From assembly GCA_963664035.2 (NCBI GenBank), contig OY760867.2:2604001-2668000 (forward strand): a stretch of 64,000 bases of DNA, in the 5' to 3' direction. The translations under genes were made by a program, and so were the position numbers. Shown piece by piece: positions 32,923 to 41,505 of the stretch (the stretch's first letter is position 1; each line of letters opens with the position of its first letter). The notes under the pieces were generated by a model. It made no database searches. It had not been told where the DNA came from and worked only from the letters and a program-made list of their open reading frames with translations. This DNA comes from G958296245 sp963664035 (lineage in GTDB: Bacteria; Chloroflexota; Dehalococcoidia; Lucifugimonadales; G958296245).

Positions 32923-33236
32923 CCGCCGCCCGCGTCCTCGTCGGCGGGCAAGCCCATTATCTGGTGGATGTATATGCTGATGTCGAAGGCTGGCATGCTC
33001 ATGAGGCCGAGGGTGCCGCGGGACGCGAACTCGGCCGATATTCGCGCCACGGTCTCATTGTCCGGGGCCTGGAGCACGGTGACGAAGTCGTACGGGCCGA
33101 GCACCGCGTACTGCGCGATGACCCTTGCGCCGAACGCCTCGATCTCCTTGTTGACCTCCAGGACGCGCTGCGGCCGCTCCTTTACGGTCTTCCTGCCCTC
33201 CTCGGTGAGGGTGCCCATGAGTATGTAAGTTGCCAT
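32919..33236 (-). CDS. GYD domain protein
   Basis: 105 residues. It begins MATYILMGTLTEEGRKTVKE, the standard GYD opening. The domain motif appears as GPYDFVTVLQAPD, with Gly-Pro-Tyr-Asp in place of the name-giving GYD, followed by FASRGTLGLMSMPAF. It is a ferredoxin-fold dimer protein of unknown function. GGAGGTCTCCG lies close upstream of the ATG. Confidence 0.9.
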   Translation of the reverse strand: MATYILMGTLTEEGRKTVKERPQRVLEVNKEIEAFGARVIAQYAVLGPYDFVTVLQAPDNETVARISAEFASRGTLGLMSMPAFDISIYIHQIMGLPADEDAGGG

Positions 33237-33303
33237 CGGAGACCTCCTATGGACGGGGTGTCATTCTAGGTTCAGGCGGGCGGCAAAGTCAACGCGAACA
33301 TGA

Positions 33304-34969
33304 GGGCCCCGATTCCCCACCTAGGTAAAAGAGAGACCTCGTTGGCGCCCGTGTTGAAGCGGGCTAAGATGGTTGCTGCACAGGCAAAGCCATCACCAAC
33401 GAGGTGCATCTATTATGAAGCAAGTCACCCTGCCGTTCCAGTATGCCGGGGAGAAGAGCACGACGGGTATGACGGCGCTGTCGGGCCTACCGACGTACCT
33501 GGAGTTGATACAGGTGTGCGGGTTGAAGTCATCGATAGAGCGCTGCGTGGGGTTGCGTAGAGGCGGTCAGGGCTGGACGGACAGCCAGATAGTCACCTCG
33601 CTGATACTGCTGAACCTTGCGGGCGGCGAGTCGGTGTCCGATCTGGATGTCCTTGAGAAGGACGAGGGGTTCTGCCGGGTGCTTCGAGAGACGGAGATGG
33701 TCGGGATGGGTCGCAGGGAGCGCGTAGCGTTGGGCCAGAGATGGCGTGTGGAGCGGCGTCGGACCGTACCGTCGGAGTCTGCGGTGTTCCGGTACCTGTC
33801 GGGATTCAACGACGCAGACGAGGAGTCTCGGCGGCAAGCTCACCGGGCATTCATCCCTACGCCCAACCAGGCGCTGCGCGGTCTCTGGGAGGTCAACGCC
33901 GAGATGGTGGGCTTCGTTCAGAGCCGTTCGCCTCACACCGTGGCGACTCTGGACATGGACGCGACCCTGGTGGAGACGCACAAGCAGGAGGCGCTCTTCA
34001 GCTACAGGAAATACAGGGCGTACCAGCCGCTGACGATCTACTGTTCAGAGGACGACCTGATCGTTCATTCGGAGTTCCGAGACGGCAACGTGCCTGCGGG
34101 CCATCAGCAGTTGCGCGTGCTGACCGAAGCACTGGAGCAACTGCATTACAGCGTCGAGAGGGTGATGCTGAGGTCTGATACGGCGGGGTACGAGCAGGAG
34201 TTGCTGCGATACTGCGCCGAGGGAAGGAACGAGCGGTTCGGGGTGATCGAGTTTGCGGTGGGTGTTGACGTGACGGCGGAGTTCCGCCGTGCGGTGTCGG
34301 CGGTTCCCGAGCGGCAGTGGCAGCCGCTGTACCGGAAGGTGGGCGAGCATAGGGTGGATACGGGCCAACAGTGGGCTGAGGTCAACTTCGTGCCCAACTG
34401 GATAGGGCACTCGAAGAACAGCCCTGAGTATCGGTTCATAGCCATCAGGGAGCGGTTGAACGAGCAGCCTCTGCCTGGGATGGACAGCCAGCTAGAGCTT
34501 CCATTCCCTGCGATGGAGTTGCCCGGTCGGGGTTGGCACAAGGTCTTCGGGCTGGTGACCAACCGAGACCTACCGGGAGACGAGGTGATCGGGTGGTCGA
34601 GGCAGAGATGCGGCAAGGGTGAGGAGGTACACGGCGTGTTGAAGGAGGACCTTGCGGGCGGCAGGCTCCCTTCGGGCCTGTTCGGAGCCAACGCGGCATG
34701 GTGGGCCATAGTGGTGCTGGCCTTCAATCTGAACTCGGCGATGAAGCGGCTGGTGTTGGGCGGACAGTGGGTGAGCAAGCGTCTGAAAGCGGTCCGCTTC
34801 AACCTGATCGCCCTTGCTGGCCGGGTCATATGGCACGCTCGAAGGCTGATCATCCGCCTGGCGCGTGGACACCCCTCATACGAGTTGGTGCTCAGAGCGC
34901 GGCAGAGGCTATCGGCGCTGGCTGCCGAGCCGTAAACGGCATAGGCGACCCGGTAGGGGGAGAGGGCCC
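33304..34969 (+). mobile_element. IS1380-family insertion sequence
   Basis: About 1666 bases with a single transposase gene. The ends carry an imperfect inverted repeat: left GGGCCCCGATTCCCCACC (33304-33321), right end on the reverse strand GGGCCCTCTCCCCCTACC (34969-34952). The length matches IS1380 elements (about 1.65-1.7 kb). The flanking four bases (ATGA left, ATCG right) do not form a clean target duplication, so the ends are approximate or the copy is old. The transposase is intact, so it may be active. Confidence 0.75.
33415..34935 (+). CDS. IS1380-family DDE transposase
   Basis: 506 residues from ATG at 33415. The RNase H-fold Asp lies in TLDMDATLVETHKQ, followed by YRAYQPLTIYCSEDDLIVHSE. 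The second Asp is in VMLRSDTAGYEQELL and the Glu region in CGKGEEVHGVLKEDL (the YREK-like helix). GLFGANAAWWAIVVLAFNL near the C-terminus is typical of IS1380. It catalyses cut-and-paste movement of the surrounding element. No frameshift is seen. Confidence 0.93.
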   Translation: MKQVTLPFQYAGEKSTTGMTALSGLPTYLELIQVCGLKSSIERCVGLRRGGQGWTDSQIVTSLILLNLAGGESVSDLDVLEKDEGFCRVLRETEMVGMGRRERVALGQRWRVERRRTVPSESAVFRYLSGFNDADEESRRQAHRAFIPTPNQALRGLWEVNAEMVGFVQSRSPHTVATLDMDATLVETHKQEALFSYRKYRAYQPLTIYCSEDDLIVHSEFRDGNVPAGHQQLRVLTEALEQLHYSVERVMLRSDTAGYEQELLRYCAEGRNERFGVIEFAVGVDVTAEFRRAVSAVPERQWQPLYRKVGEHRVDTGQQWAEVNFVPNWIGHSKNSPEYRFIAIRERLNEQPLPGMDSQLELPFPAMELPGRGWHKVFGLVTNRDLPGDEVIGWSRQRCGKGEEVHGVLKEDLAGGRLPSGLFGANAAWWAIVVLAFNLNSAMKRLVLGGQWVSKRLKAVRFNLIALAGRVIWHARRLIIRLARGHPSYELVLRARQRLSALAAEP

Positions 34970-35202
34970 ATCGGTTGAAGGCGACTCAGCGGTGTCGTCT
35001 GGCCGGGCCATGCCTTCCTTGGACTCAACAGAGCCGCCGCTTGGTATCAGGCCGCCCCAATACCCTCAAAACGTCGTCCAAACCCCTCCCTACGGCCCAA
35101 TCTGAGCATATGTGACGCCGAGGCAACGACGAACATGTCCCTGTAGAACCGCAAAGTCCACACCAATAACGCTAGGTGGTGGATCTGGGAGGGGTAAGGG
35201 TC

Positions 35203-36345
35203 GTGACGGTCACACGGATAGCGTGGGTAGGCGCCGCCGCGGCGCTGGCGGGGGCGGCGGCGCTGGTCGTGCTGGCGCTGAATGTCGGGCGGCCCGGCCC
35301 GGCAGGGCCTGGGGACGCGGCGGTTCCGGCCGAAGGCGCGCGGGTCGATACGCGGGAGCCGGCGGCGGAGGCGGGGAGCGCGGACGCGTCGGGGCAGGGA
35401 CCGCCTGGAGCCGAGGAGGAGGTCGTGCTCACGAATCCGCTGGGGGGCGTGGACCCGTCCCTGGCGGAGGTGTTGCCGGACTTCGGGCGGACGCTGGGCA
35501 AGGACGACATAGCCCCGATCTACGACCCGGTGCTGGTGAGCGCGGAGGAGGCGGGGCTGGAGGACGGCGACCACGTGATGGGACTGGCGATAGATGGCGA
35601 GGCGCGGGCGTACCCGGTGAGGGCGCTCCACTCGCGGGAGATGGTCAACGACGAGGTGGCCGGCGTGCCGGTGCTCGTCACCTGGTGACCGATCTGCAAC
35701 ACCGGTCTCGTGCACGACCGGCGGATCGAAGGCAAGGCCCACCTGTTCGGCAACTTCGGGAAGCTGTACCTGAACGCGATGACGTGGTGGGACCACGAGA
35801 CGGGCAGCGTCTGGTCGCAGCCCATAGGGCAGGCGATAAAGGGGCCGTACAAGGGGACGCGGCTGGAGATGGTCCCGGTGGCGGTCATGCCGTGGGCATC
35901 CTGGAGGGAGGAGCACCCCGATACGCTGGCGCTGGAGACGGACACGCGGTTCGGGGCGGCCTACGACCCGTTCGAGCACAGCCAGGACATCTACGTGCTG
36001 GGCGTCGCGCTGGGCGGGAAGGCGAAGGCGTACCCGTGGCCTGCGGTAAGCGCGGAGGTTGCGGTCAACGACCGGCTGGGGGGCGTGCCGCTGCTGGTGT
36101 ACGCGAACCCGGAGACGAGGGCGGCGCACGTCTACGTAAGGCGCGCCGGGGGCAGGGAGCCGGAGTTCGCCTGGCGCGGCGGGGCGCTGGTGGACGTGGA
36201 GACGGGATCGACGTGGGACCCTGCGAGGGGGCGGGCGGTGGATGGGGAGCTTCGGGGCGAGGCGTTGGAGCGTGTGGCGTACGCGACGGCGTTCGACTGG
36301 GCGTGGGCGGACTTCTACCCGGAGACGGCCGTGTATGGGCGGTAG
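35203..36345 (+). CDS. DUF3179 domain selenoprotein (UGA read as selenocysteine in a UxxC motif)
   Basis: The frame from GTG 35203 runs to TAG at 36343-36345 with one in-frame TGA at 35686-35688, giving 380 residues with Sec at about 162. The sequence around it is VPVLVTW-U-PICNTGLVHDRR. The DUF3179 family has Cys at this place (TYCPLC-like CxxC), so the UGA replaces exactly that Cys. A hairpin starting one base after the UGA has the layout of a bacterial SECIS (next entry). An N-terminal hydrophobic segment (IAWVGAAAALAGAAALVVLAL) exports or anchors the protein. Homology is continuous on both sides of the UGA (GLAIDGEARAYPVRAL before; NFGKLYLNAMTWWDHETGS after), so this is not a decayed gene. 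Probable role: extracytoplasmic redox protein; the substrate is unknown. Confidence 0.85.
35689..35728 (+). promoter_or_regulatory. SECIS-like hairpin for selenocysteine insertion
   Basis: Immediately after the UGA, CGATC (35690-35694) pairs with GATCG (35724-35728). After an internal loop, CCGGTC (35702-35707) pairs perfectly with GACCGG (35716-35721). The 8-base apical loop TCGTGCAC begins 22 bases after the U of UGA and contains a GU. Bacterial SECIS elements need a stem-loop with a G in the apical loop about 16-37 bases after UGA, and this fits. Confidence 0.75.
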
Positions 36346-36400
36346 ACCCCAAGCTGGTCGACGGATTAGGGGGCAGGAATGACGGTGTAGTTGGCGCGCG

Positions 36401-37243
36401 CTATTCGCCCCGCAGCCGGCGCAGCTCGACTTCGATCTCGGCGGCGCGGCGCTCCGCGGCCTGTGCACGTTCCTCCGCAAGAGCCCGGGCGGCTTGCTCT
36501 GCGTCCGCCCGTTCCTGCTCGAAGTCTCTCGCCACGCGTTCGGCCTCTGCCCGCGCTTCCGCGAAGTCTCTCGCCACGCGTTCAGCCTCTGCCCGCGCTT
36601 CCGCGAAGTCTCTCGCCGCTTCAGCCGCCAGGCGCGCCTCCACCGTTTCCGTGATCGTCGGCAGGAACCGGCCGGCCGCCGGGTCCCGGAAGCGTATCTC
36701 GCCGTTGTCCCACCACAGCTCCAAGCCCAGCGCCTCGCTGTATCCCCAATGCCGCCCGTCGGGCTCGGTAACTATCTCCAGGGGCCGGTACTCTCCGTCC
36801 ACCAGCAGGTCGCCCGCGAGCGGCGCGTCGTGATACTCGCCACCCGACGGGTCGAATCGCCAGTACTCGCCCACTCCGAGAGCCGCGTAGCCCTCCGGTT
36901 TCTCCGCGTAGTCCCGCCTGCCCGTGCTGCGCGACGCCACTTCGAGGACCAGGTCCGGCGGCCTGCCCACCTCGCTTATCACGTATCCGTTGCGCCGGAT
37001 GACTCTCTCCGGGTCGATGATCGGCCTTGCGAAGATGAAGTCCGGAGCCAGCTTCACTGGGTCGCCCACTTTGAGGATGAGGTAGATTTCTCCCGTAATC
37101 AGCACGTCGTCGGACCCGGTAAAGTAAGCCAGCAGCGTGCTGTCGATCGAGTTGAAGGTCTTGCGTTGCACCATGTCAGGCTCCCGCGGCGGGTCGGGCA
37201 ACTGCTCGATGCGCCGCTGCTTCAGTGCGCTCTGGGTGGTCAT
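36401..37243 (-). CDS. Uma2 family protein, copy A (two coiled-coil units)
   Basis: 280 residues from ATG 37243 (GGAGGAGG six bases upstream). The Uma2 (DUF820) nuclease-like core has DFIFARPIIDPERVI, then PPDLVLEVASRSTGRRD (the PD...ExxS signature) and the DYAEKPEGYAALGVGEYW helix, a PD-(D/E)XK-fold arrangement. The C-terminus is a coiled coil made of 14-residue units (DFAEARAEAERVAR), of which this copy has two, then DFEQERADAEQAAR. It converges on the DUF3179 gene, stop to stop 55 bases apart. Function unknown; Uma2 genes are expanded in Chloroflexota and cyanobacteria. Confidence 0.88.
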   Translation of the reverse strand: MTTQSALKQRRIEQLPDPPREPDMVQRKTFNSIDSTLLAYFTGSDDVLITGEIYLILKVGDPVKLAPDFIFARPIIDPERVIRRNGYVISEVGRPPDLVLEVASRSTGRRDYAEKPEGYAALGVGEYWRFDPSGGEYHDAPLAGDLLVDGEYRPLEIVTEPDGRHWGYSEALGLELWWDNGEIRFRDPAAGRFLPTITETVEARLAAEAARDFAEARAEAERVARDFAEARAEAERVARDFEQERADAEQAARALAEERAQAAERRAAEIEVELRRLRGE

Positions 37244-37310
37244 GGCCGGCCTCCTCCGTGATGCTGCGCGAGGGGATTGTAGCATGAGCGGCCGGGGATG
37301 GATTACCGCG

Positions 37311-37598
37311 AGTTGCGGTCAACGACCGGCTGGGTGACGTGCCGCTGTGGTATACGCGAACCCTGAGACGAGGGCGGCGCACCTCTACGCCAAGCGCGCG
37401 GGGGGCAGGGAGCCGGAGTTCGCGTGGCGCGGCGGGGCGCTGGTGGACGTGGAGACGGGCTCGACGTGGGATCCCGGGAGCGGGCGGGCGGTGGACGGGG
37501 AGCTTCGGGGCGCGGCGCTGGAGCGTGTGGCGTACGCGACGGCGTTCGACTGGGCGTGGGCGGACTTCTACCCGGAGACGGCCGTGTATGGGCGGTAG
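37311..37598 (+). pseudogene. DUF3179 3' fragment 1
   Basis: Nearly identical to the last 288 bases of the selenoprotein gene (from VNDRLG to VYGR and the stop) but starting abruptly after GGATGGATTACCGCG, without the redox motif. A one-base deletion in GCCGCTGTGGTA breaks the frame near its start. It is a by-product of duplication, not a gene. Confidence 0.85.
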
Positions 37599-37653
37599 AC
37601 CCCAAGCTGGTCGACGGATTAGGGGGCAGGAATGACGGTGTAGCTGGCGCGCG

Positions 37654-38538
37654 CTATTCGCCCCGCAGCCGGCGCAGCTCGACTTCGATCTCGGCGGCGC
37701 GGCGCTCCGCGGCCTGTGCACGTTCCTCCGCGAGAGCCCGGGCGGCTCGCTCTGCGTCCGCCCGTTCCTGCTCGAAGTCTCTCGCCACGTGTTCGGCCTC
37801 TGCCCGCGCTTCCGCGAAGTCTCTCGCCACGCGTTCGGCCTCTGCCTGCGCTTCCGCGAAGTCTCTCGCCACGCGTTCGGCCTCTGCCCGCGCTTCCGCG
37901 AAGTCTCTCGCCGCTTCAGCCGCCAGGCGCGCCTCCACCGTTTCCGTGATCGTCGGCAGGAACCGGCCGGCCGCCGGGTCCCGGAAGCGTATCTCGCCGT
38001 TGTCCCACCACAGCTCCAGGCCCAGCGCCTCGCTGTATCCCCAATGCCGCCCGTCGGGCTCGGTAACTATCTCCAGGGGCCGGTACTCTCCGTCCACCAG
38101 CAGGTCGCCCGCGAGCGGCGCGTCGTGATACTCGCCGCCCGACGGGTCGAATCGCCAGTACTCGCCCACTCCGAGAGCCGCGTAGCCCTCCGGTTTCTCC
38201 GCGTAGTCCCGCCTGCCCGTGCTGCGTGACGCCACTTCGAGGACCAGGTCCGGCGGCCTGCCCACCTCGCTTATCACGTATCCGTTGCGCCGGATGACTC
38301 TCTCCGGGTCGATGATCGGCCTTGCGAAGATGAAGTCCGGAGCCAGCTTAACCGGGTCGCCCACTTTGAGGATGAGGTAGATTTCTCCCGTAATCAGCAC
38401 GTCGTCGGACCCGGTAAAGTAAGCCAGCAGCGTGCTGTCGATCGAGTTGAAGGTCTTGCGTTGCACCATGTCAGGCTCCCGCGGCGGGTCGGGCAACTGC
38501 TCGATGCGCCGCTGCTTCAGTGCGCTCTGGGTGGTCAT
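37654..38538 (-). CDS. Uma2 family protein, copy B (three coiled-coil units)
   Basis: 294 residues, almost identical to copy A over the catalytic domain. The C-terminal coiled coil has three 14-residue units (AEARAEAERVAR, AEAQAEAERVAR, AEARAEAEHVAR) before the DFEQERADAERAAR end. The same start and Shine-Dalgarno sequence are present. The intact frame in spite of duplication suggests the protein is still made. Confidence 0.88.
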   Translation of the reverse strand: MTTQSALKQRRIEQLPDPPREPDMVQRKTFNSIDSTLLAYFTGSDDVLITGEIYLILKVGDPVKLAPDFIFARPIIDPERVIRRNGYVISEVGRPPDLVLEVASRSTGRRDYAEKPEGYAALGVGEYWRFDPSGGEYHDAPLAGDLLVDGEYRPLEIVTEPDGRHWGYSEALGLELWWDNGEIRFRDPAAGRFLPTITETVEARLAAEAARDFAEARAEAERVARDFAEAQAEAERVARDFAEARAEAEHVARDFEQERADAERAARALAEERAQAAERRAAEIEVELRRLRGE

Positions 38539-38605
38539 GGCCGGCCTCCTCCGTGATGCTGCGCGAGGGGATTGTAGCATGAGCGGCCGGGGATGGGTTC
38601 CCGCG

Positions 38606-38899
38606 AGTTGCGGTCAACGACCGGCTGGGGGGCGTGCCGCTGCTGGTGTACGCGAAGCCCTGAGACGAGGGCGGCGCACGTCTACGCCAGGCGCGCGGGG
38701 GGGGGGCAGGGAGCCGGAGTTCGCATGGCGCGGCGGGGCGCTGGTGGACGTGGAGACGGGCTCGACGTGGGATCCCGGGAGCGGGCGGGCGGTGGACGGG
38801 GAGCTTCGGGGCGAGGCGCTGGAGCGTGTGGCGTACGCGACGGCGTTCGACTGGGCGTGGGCGGACTTCTACCCGGAGACGGCCGTGTATGGGCGGTAG
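38606..38899 (+). pseudogene. DUF3179 3' fragment 2
   Basis: Same segment as fragment 1 and starting after GGATGGGTTCCCGCG. It is broken by an indel in GCGAAGCCCTGAGACG and by a run of G (GGGGGGGG) at about 38698-38706. Non-functional. Confidence 0.85.
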
Positions 38900-38953
38900 A
38901 CCCCAAGCTGGTCGACGGATTAGGGGCGGGAATGACGGTGTAGTTGGCGCGCG

Positions 38954-39754
38954 CTATTCGCCCCGCAGCCGGCGCAGCTCGACTTCCATCTCGGCGGCGC
39001 GGCGCTCCGCGGCCTGTGCACGTTCCTCCGCGAGAGCCCGGGCGGCTCGCTCTGCGTCCGCCCGTTCCTGCTCGAAGTCTCTCGCCACGCGTTCGGCCTC
39101 TGCCCGCGCTTCCGCGAAGTCTCTCGCCGCTTCAGCCGCCTGGCGCGCCTCCACCGTTTCCGTGATCGTCGGCAGGAACCGACCGCTCGCCGGGTCCCGG
39201 AAGCGTATCTCGCCGTTGTCCCACCACAGCTCCAGGCCCAGCGCCTCGCTGTATCCCCAATGCCGCCCGTCGGGCTCGGTAACTATCTCCAGGGGCCGGT
39301 ACTCTCCGTCCACCAGCAGGTCGCCCGCGAGCGGCGCGTCGTGATACTCGCCGCCCGACGGGTCGAATCGCCAGTACTCGCCCACTCCGAGAGCCGCGTA
39401 GCCCTCCGGTTTCTCCGCGTAGTCCCGCCTGCCCGTGCTGCGTGACGCCACTTCGAGGACCAGGTCCGGCGGCCTGCCCACCTCGCTTATCACGTAGCCG
39501 TTGCGCCGGATGACTCTCTCCGGGTCGATGATCGGCCTTGCGAAGATGAAGTCCGGAGCCAGCTTCACCGGGTCGCCCACTTTGAGGATGAGGTAGATTT
39601 CTCCCGTAATCAGCACGTCGTCGGACCCGGTAAAGTAAGCCAGCAGCGTGCTGTCGATCGAGTTGAAGGTCTTGCGTTGCACCATGTCAGGCTCCCGCGG
39701 CGGGTCGGGCAACTGCTCGATGCGCCGCTGCTTCAGTGCGCTCTGGGTGGTCAT
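38954..39754 (-). CDS. Uma2 family protein, copy C (one coiled-coil unit)
   Basis: 266 residues, the shortest copy: only one AEARAEAERVAR unit before DFEQERADAERAAR. It has minor substitutions (PASGRFLP, EARQAAE, AEMEVEL) compared with copy A. The catalytic core is intact. Confidence 0.88.
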   Translation of the reverse strand: MTTQSALKQRRIEQLPDPPREPDMVQRKTFNSIDSTLLAYFTGSDDVLITGEIYLILKVGDPVKLAPDFIFARPIIDPERVIRRNGYVISEVGRPPDLVLEVASRSTGRRDYAEKPEGYAALGVGEYWRFDPSGGEYHDAPLAGDLLVDGEYRPLEIVTEPDGRHWGYSEALGLELWWDNGEIRFRDPASGRFLPTITETVEARQAAEAARDFAEARAEAERVARDFEQERADAERAARALAEERAQAAERRAAEMEVELRRLRGE

Positions 39755-39821
39755 GGCCGGCCTCCTCCGTGATGCTGCGCGAGGGGATTGTAGCATGAGC
39801 GGCCGGGGATGGATTCCCGCG

Positions 39822-40110
39822 AGTTGCGGTCAACGACCGGCTGGGGGGCGTGCCGCTGCTGGTGTACGCGAACCCGGAGACGAGGGCGGCGCACGTCTAC
39901 GTAAGGCGCGCGGGGGGCAGGGAGCTGGAGTTCGCATGGCGCGGCGGGGCGCTGGTGGACGTGGAGACGGGCTCGACGTGGGACCCTGCGAGGGGGCGGG
40001 TGGTGGACGGGGAGCTTCGAGGCGAGGCGTTGGGGCGTGTGGCGTACGCGACGGCGTTCGACTGGGCGTGGGCGGACTTCTACCCGGAGACGGCCGTGTA
40101 TGGGCGGTAG
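39822..40110 (+). pseudogene. DUF3179 3' fragment 3
   Basis: Starts after GGATGGATTCCCGCG and stays in the original frame from VNDRLGGVPLLVYANPE to VYGR, with small changes (RELEFAW, RVVDG). It lacks the start codon and the first 270 residues, including the Sec motif, so it is still a fragment. Confidence 0.85.
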
Positions 40111-40165
40111 ACCCCAAGCTGGTCGACGGATTAGGGGGCAGGAATGACGGTGTAGCTGGCGCGCG

Positions 40166-41050
40166 CTATTCGCCGCGCAGCCGGCGCAGCTCGGCTTCCA
40201 TCTCGGCGGCGCGGCGCTCCGCGGCCTGTGCACGTTCCTCCGCGAGAGCCCGGGCGGCTCGCTCTGCGTCCGCCCGTTCCTGCTCGAAGTCTCTCGCCAC
40301 GTGTTCGGCCTCTGCCCGCGCTTCCGCGAAGTCTCTCGCCACGCGTTCGGCCTCTGCCCGCGCTTCCGCGAAGTCTCTCGCCACGCGTTCGGCCTCTGCC
40401 CGCGCTTCCGCGAAGTCCCTCGCGGCTTCAGCCGCCAGGCGCGCCTCTACCGTTTCCGTGATCGTCGGCAGGAACCGGCCGGCCGCCGGGTCCCGGAAGC
40501 GTATCTCGCCGTTGTCCCACCACAGCTCCAGGCCCAGCGCCTCGCTGTATCCCCAATGCCGCCCGTCGGGCTCGGTAACTATCTCCAGGGGCCGGTACTC
40601 TCCGTCCACCAGCAGGTCGCCCGCGAGCGGCGCGTCGTGATACTCGCCACCCGACGGGTCGAATCGCCAGTACTCGCCCACTCCGAGAGCCGCGTAGCCC
40701 TCCGGTTTCTCCGCGTAGTCCCGCCTGCCCGTGCTGCGTGACGCCACTTCGAGGACCAGGTCCGGCGGCCTGCCCACCTCGCTTATCACGTATCCGTTGC
40801 GCCGGATGACTCTCTCCGGGTCGATGATCGGCCTTGCGAAGATGAAGTCCGGAGCCAGCTTAACCGGGTCGCCCACTTTGAGGATGAGGTAGATTTCTCC
40901 CGTAATCAGCACGTCGTCGGACCCGGTAAAGTAAGCCAGCAGCGTGCTGTCGATCGAGTTGAAGGTCTTGCGTTGCACCATGTCAGGCTCCCGCGGCGGG
41001 TCGGGCAACTGCTCGATGCGCCGCTGCTTCAGTGCGCTCTGGGTGGTCAT
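40166..41050 (-). CDS. Uma2 family protein, copy D (three coiled-coil units)
   Basis: 294 residues, closest to copy B, with three 14-residue units and the AEMEAELRRLRGE end. The core motifs and the GGAGGAGG ribosome-binding site are conserved. It is the last of the four Uma2 copies. Confidence 0.88.
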   Translation of the reverse strand: MTTQSALKQRRIEQLPDPPREPDMVQRKTFNSIDSTLLAYFTGSDDVLITGEIYLILKVGDPVKLAPDFIFARPIIDPERVIRRNGYVISEVGRPPDLVLEVASRSTGRRDYAEKPEGYAALGVGEYWRFDPSGGEYHDAPLAGDLLVDGEYRPLEIVTEPDGRHWGYSEALGLELWWDNGEIRFRDPAAGRFLPTITETVEARLAAEAARDFAEARAEAERVARDFAEARAEAERVARDFAEARAEAEHVARDFEQERADAERAARALAEERAQAAERRAAEMEAELRRLRGE

Positions 41051-41151
41051 GGCCGGCCTCCTCCGTGATGCTGCGCGAGGGGATTGTAGCATGAGCGGCC
41101 GGGGATGGATTACCGCGAAAGGGGACCTTTGCGTAACTCTCCAGGCGGGAC

Positions 41152-41503
41152 GACGTGCTGGGCGTCGCGCTGGACGGGAACGCGAAGGCGTACCCGTGGC
41201 AGGCGGTGAGCGCGGAGGTTGTGGTCAACGACCGGCTGGGTGACGTGCCGCTGTGGTATACGCGAACCCGGATACGAGGGCGGCGCACGTCTACGCCAGG
41301 CGCGCCGGGGCAGGGAGCCGGAGTTCGCCTGACGCGGCGGGGCGCTGGTGGACGTGGAGACGGGCTCGACGTGGGACCCAGGTAGCGGGCGAGCGGTGGA
41401 CGGGGAGCTTCGGGGCGCGGCGCTGGAGCGTGTGGCGTACGCGACGGCGTTCGACTGGGCGTGGGCGGACTTCTACCCGGAGACGGCGGTGTACTGGCGG
41501 TAG
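41152..41503 (+). pseudogene. DUF3179 3' fragment 4, more diverged
   Basis: Begins further upstream in the gene (VLGVALDGNAKAYPWQAVSA) than the other fragments and is more diverged. It has the same GCCGCTGTGGTA deletion as fragment 1, further indels and a TGG-to-TGA change (AWRGG region). It probably derives from a second old DUF3179 gene and marks the end of the amplified block. Confidence 0.8.
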
Positions 41504-41505
41504 CT

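Noticed and set aside
33300..34973. Target-site duplication of the IS1380 element
   Set aside because: The four bases on each side (ATGA and ATCG) are not identical, so no duplication is claimed.
35686..35688. TGA as a simple nonsense mutation or sequencing error in the DUF3179 gene
   Set aside because: The codon replaces the conserved first Cys of CxxC, the frame is intact on both sides and a SECIS-like stem-loop is correctly placed. An error could still convert TGC to TGA, but the hairpin makes that less likely.
41325..41340. A second selenocysteine TGA in DUF3179 fragment 4
   Set aside because: The TGA replaces a Trp (AWRGG), lies far from the redox motif and is in a fragment with several frameshifts.
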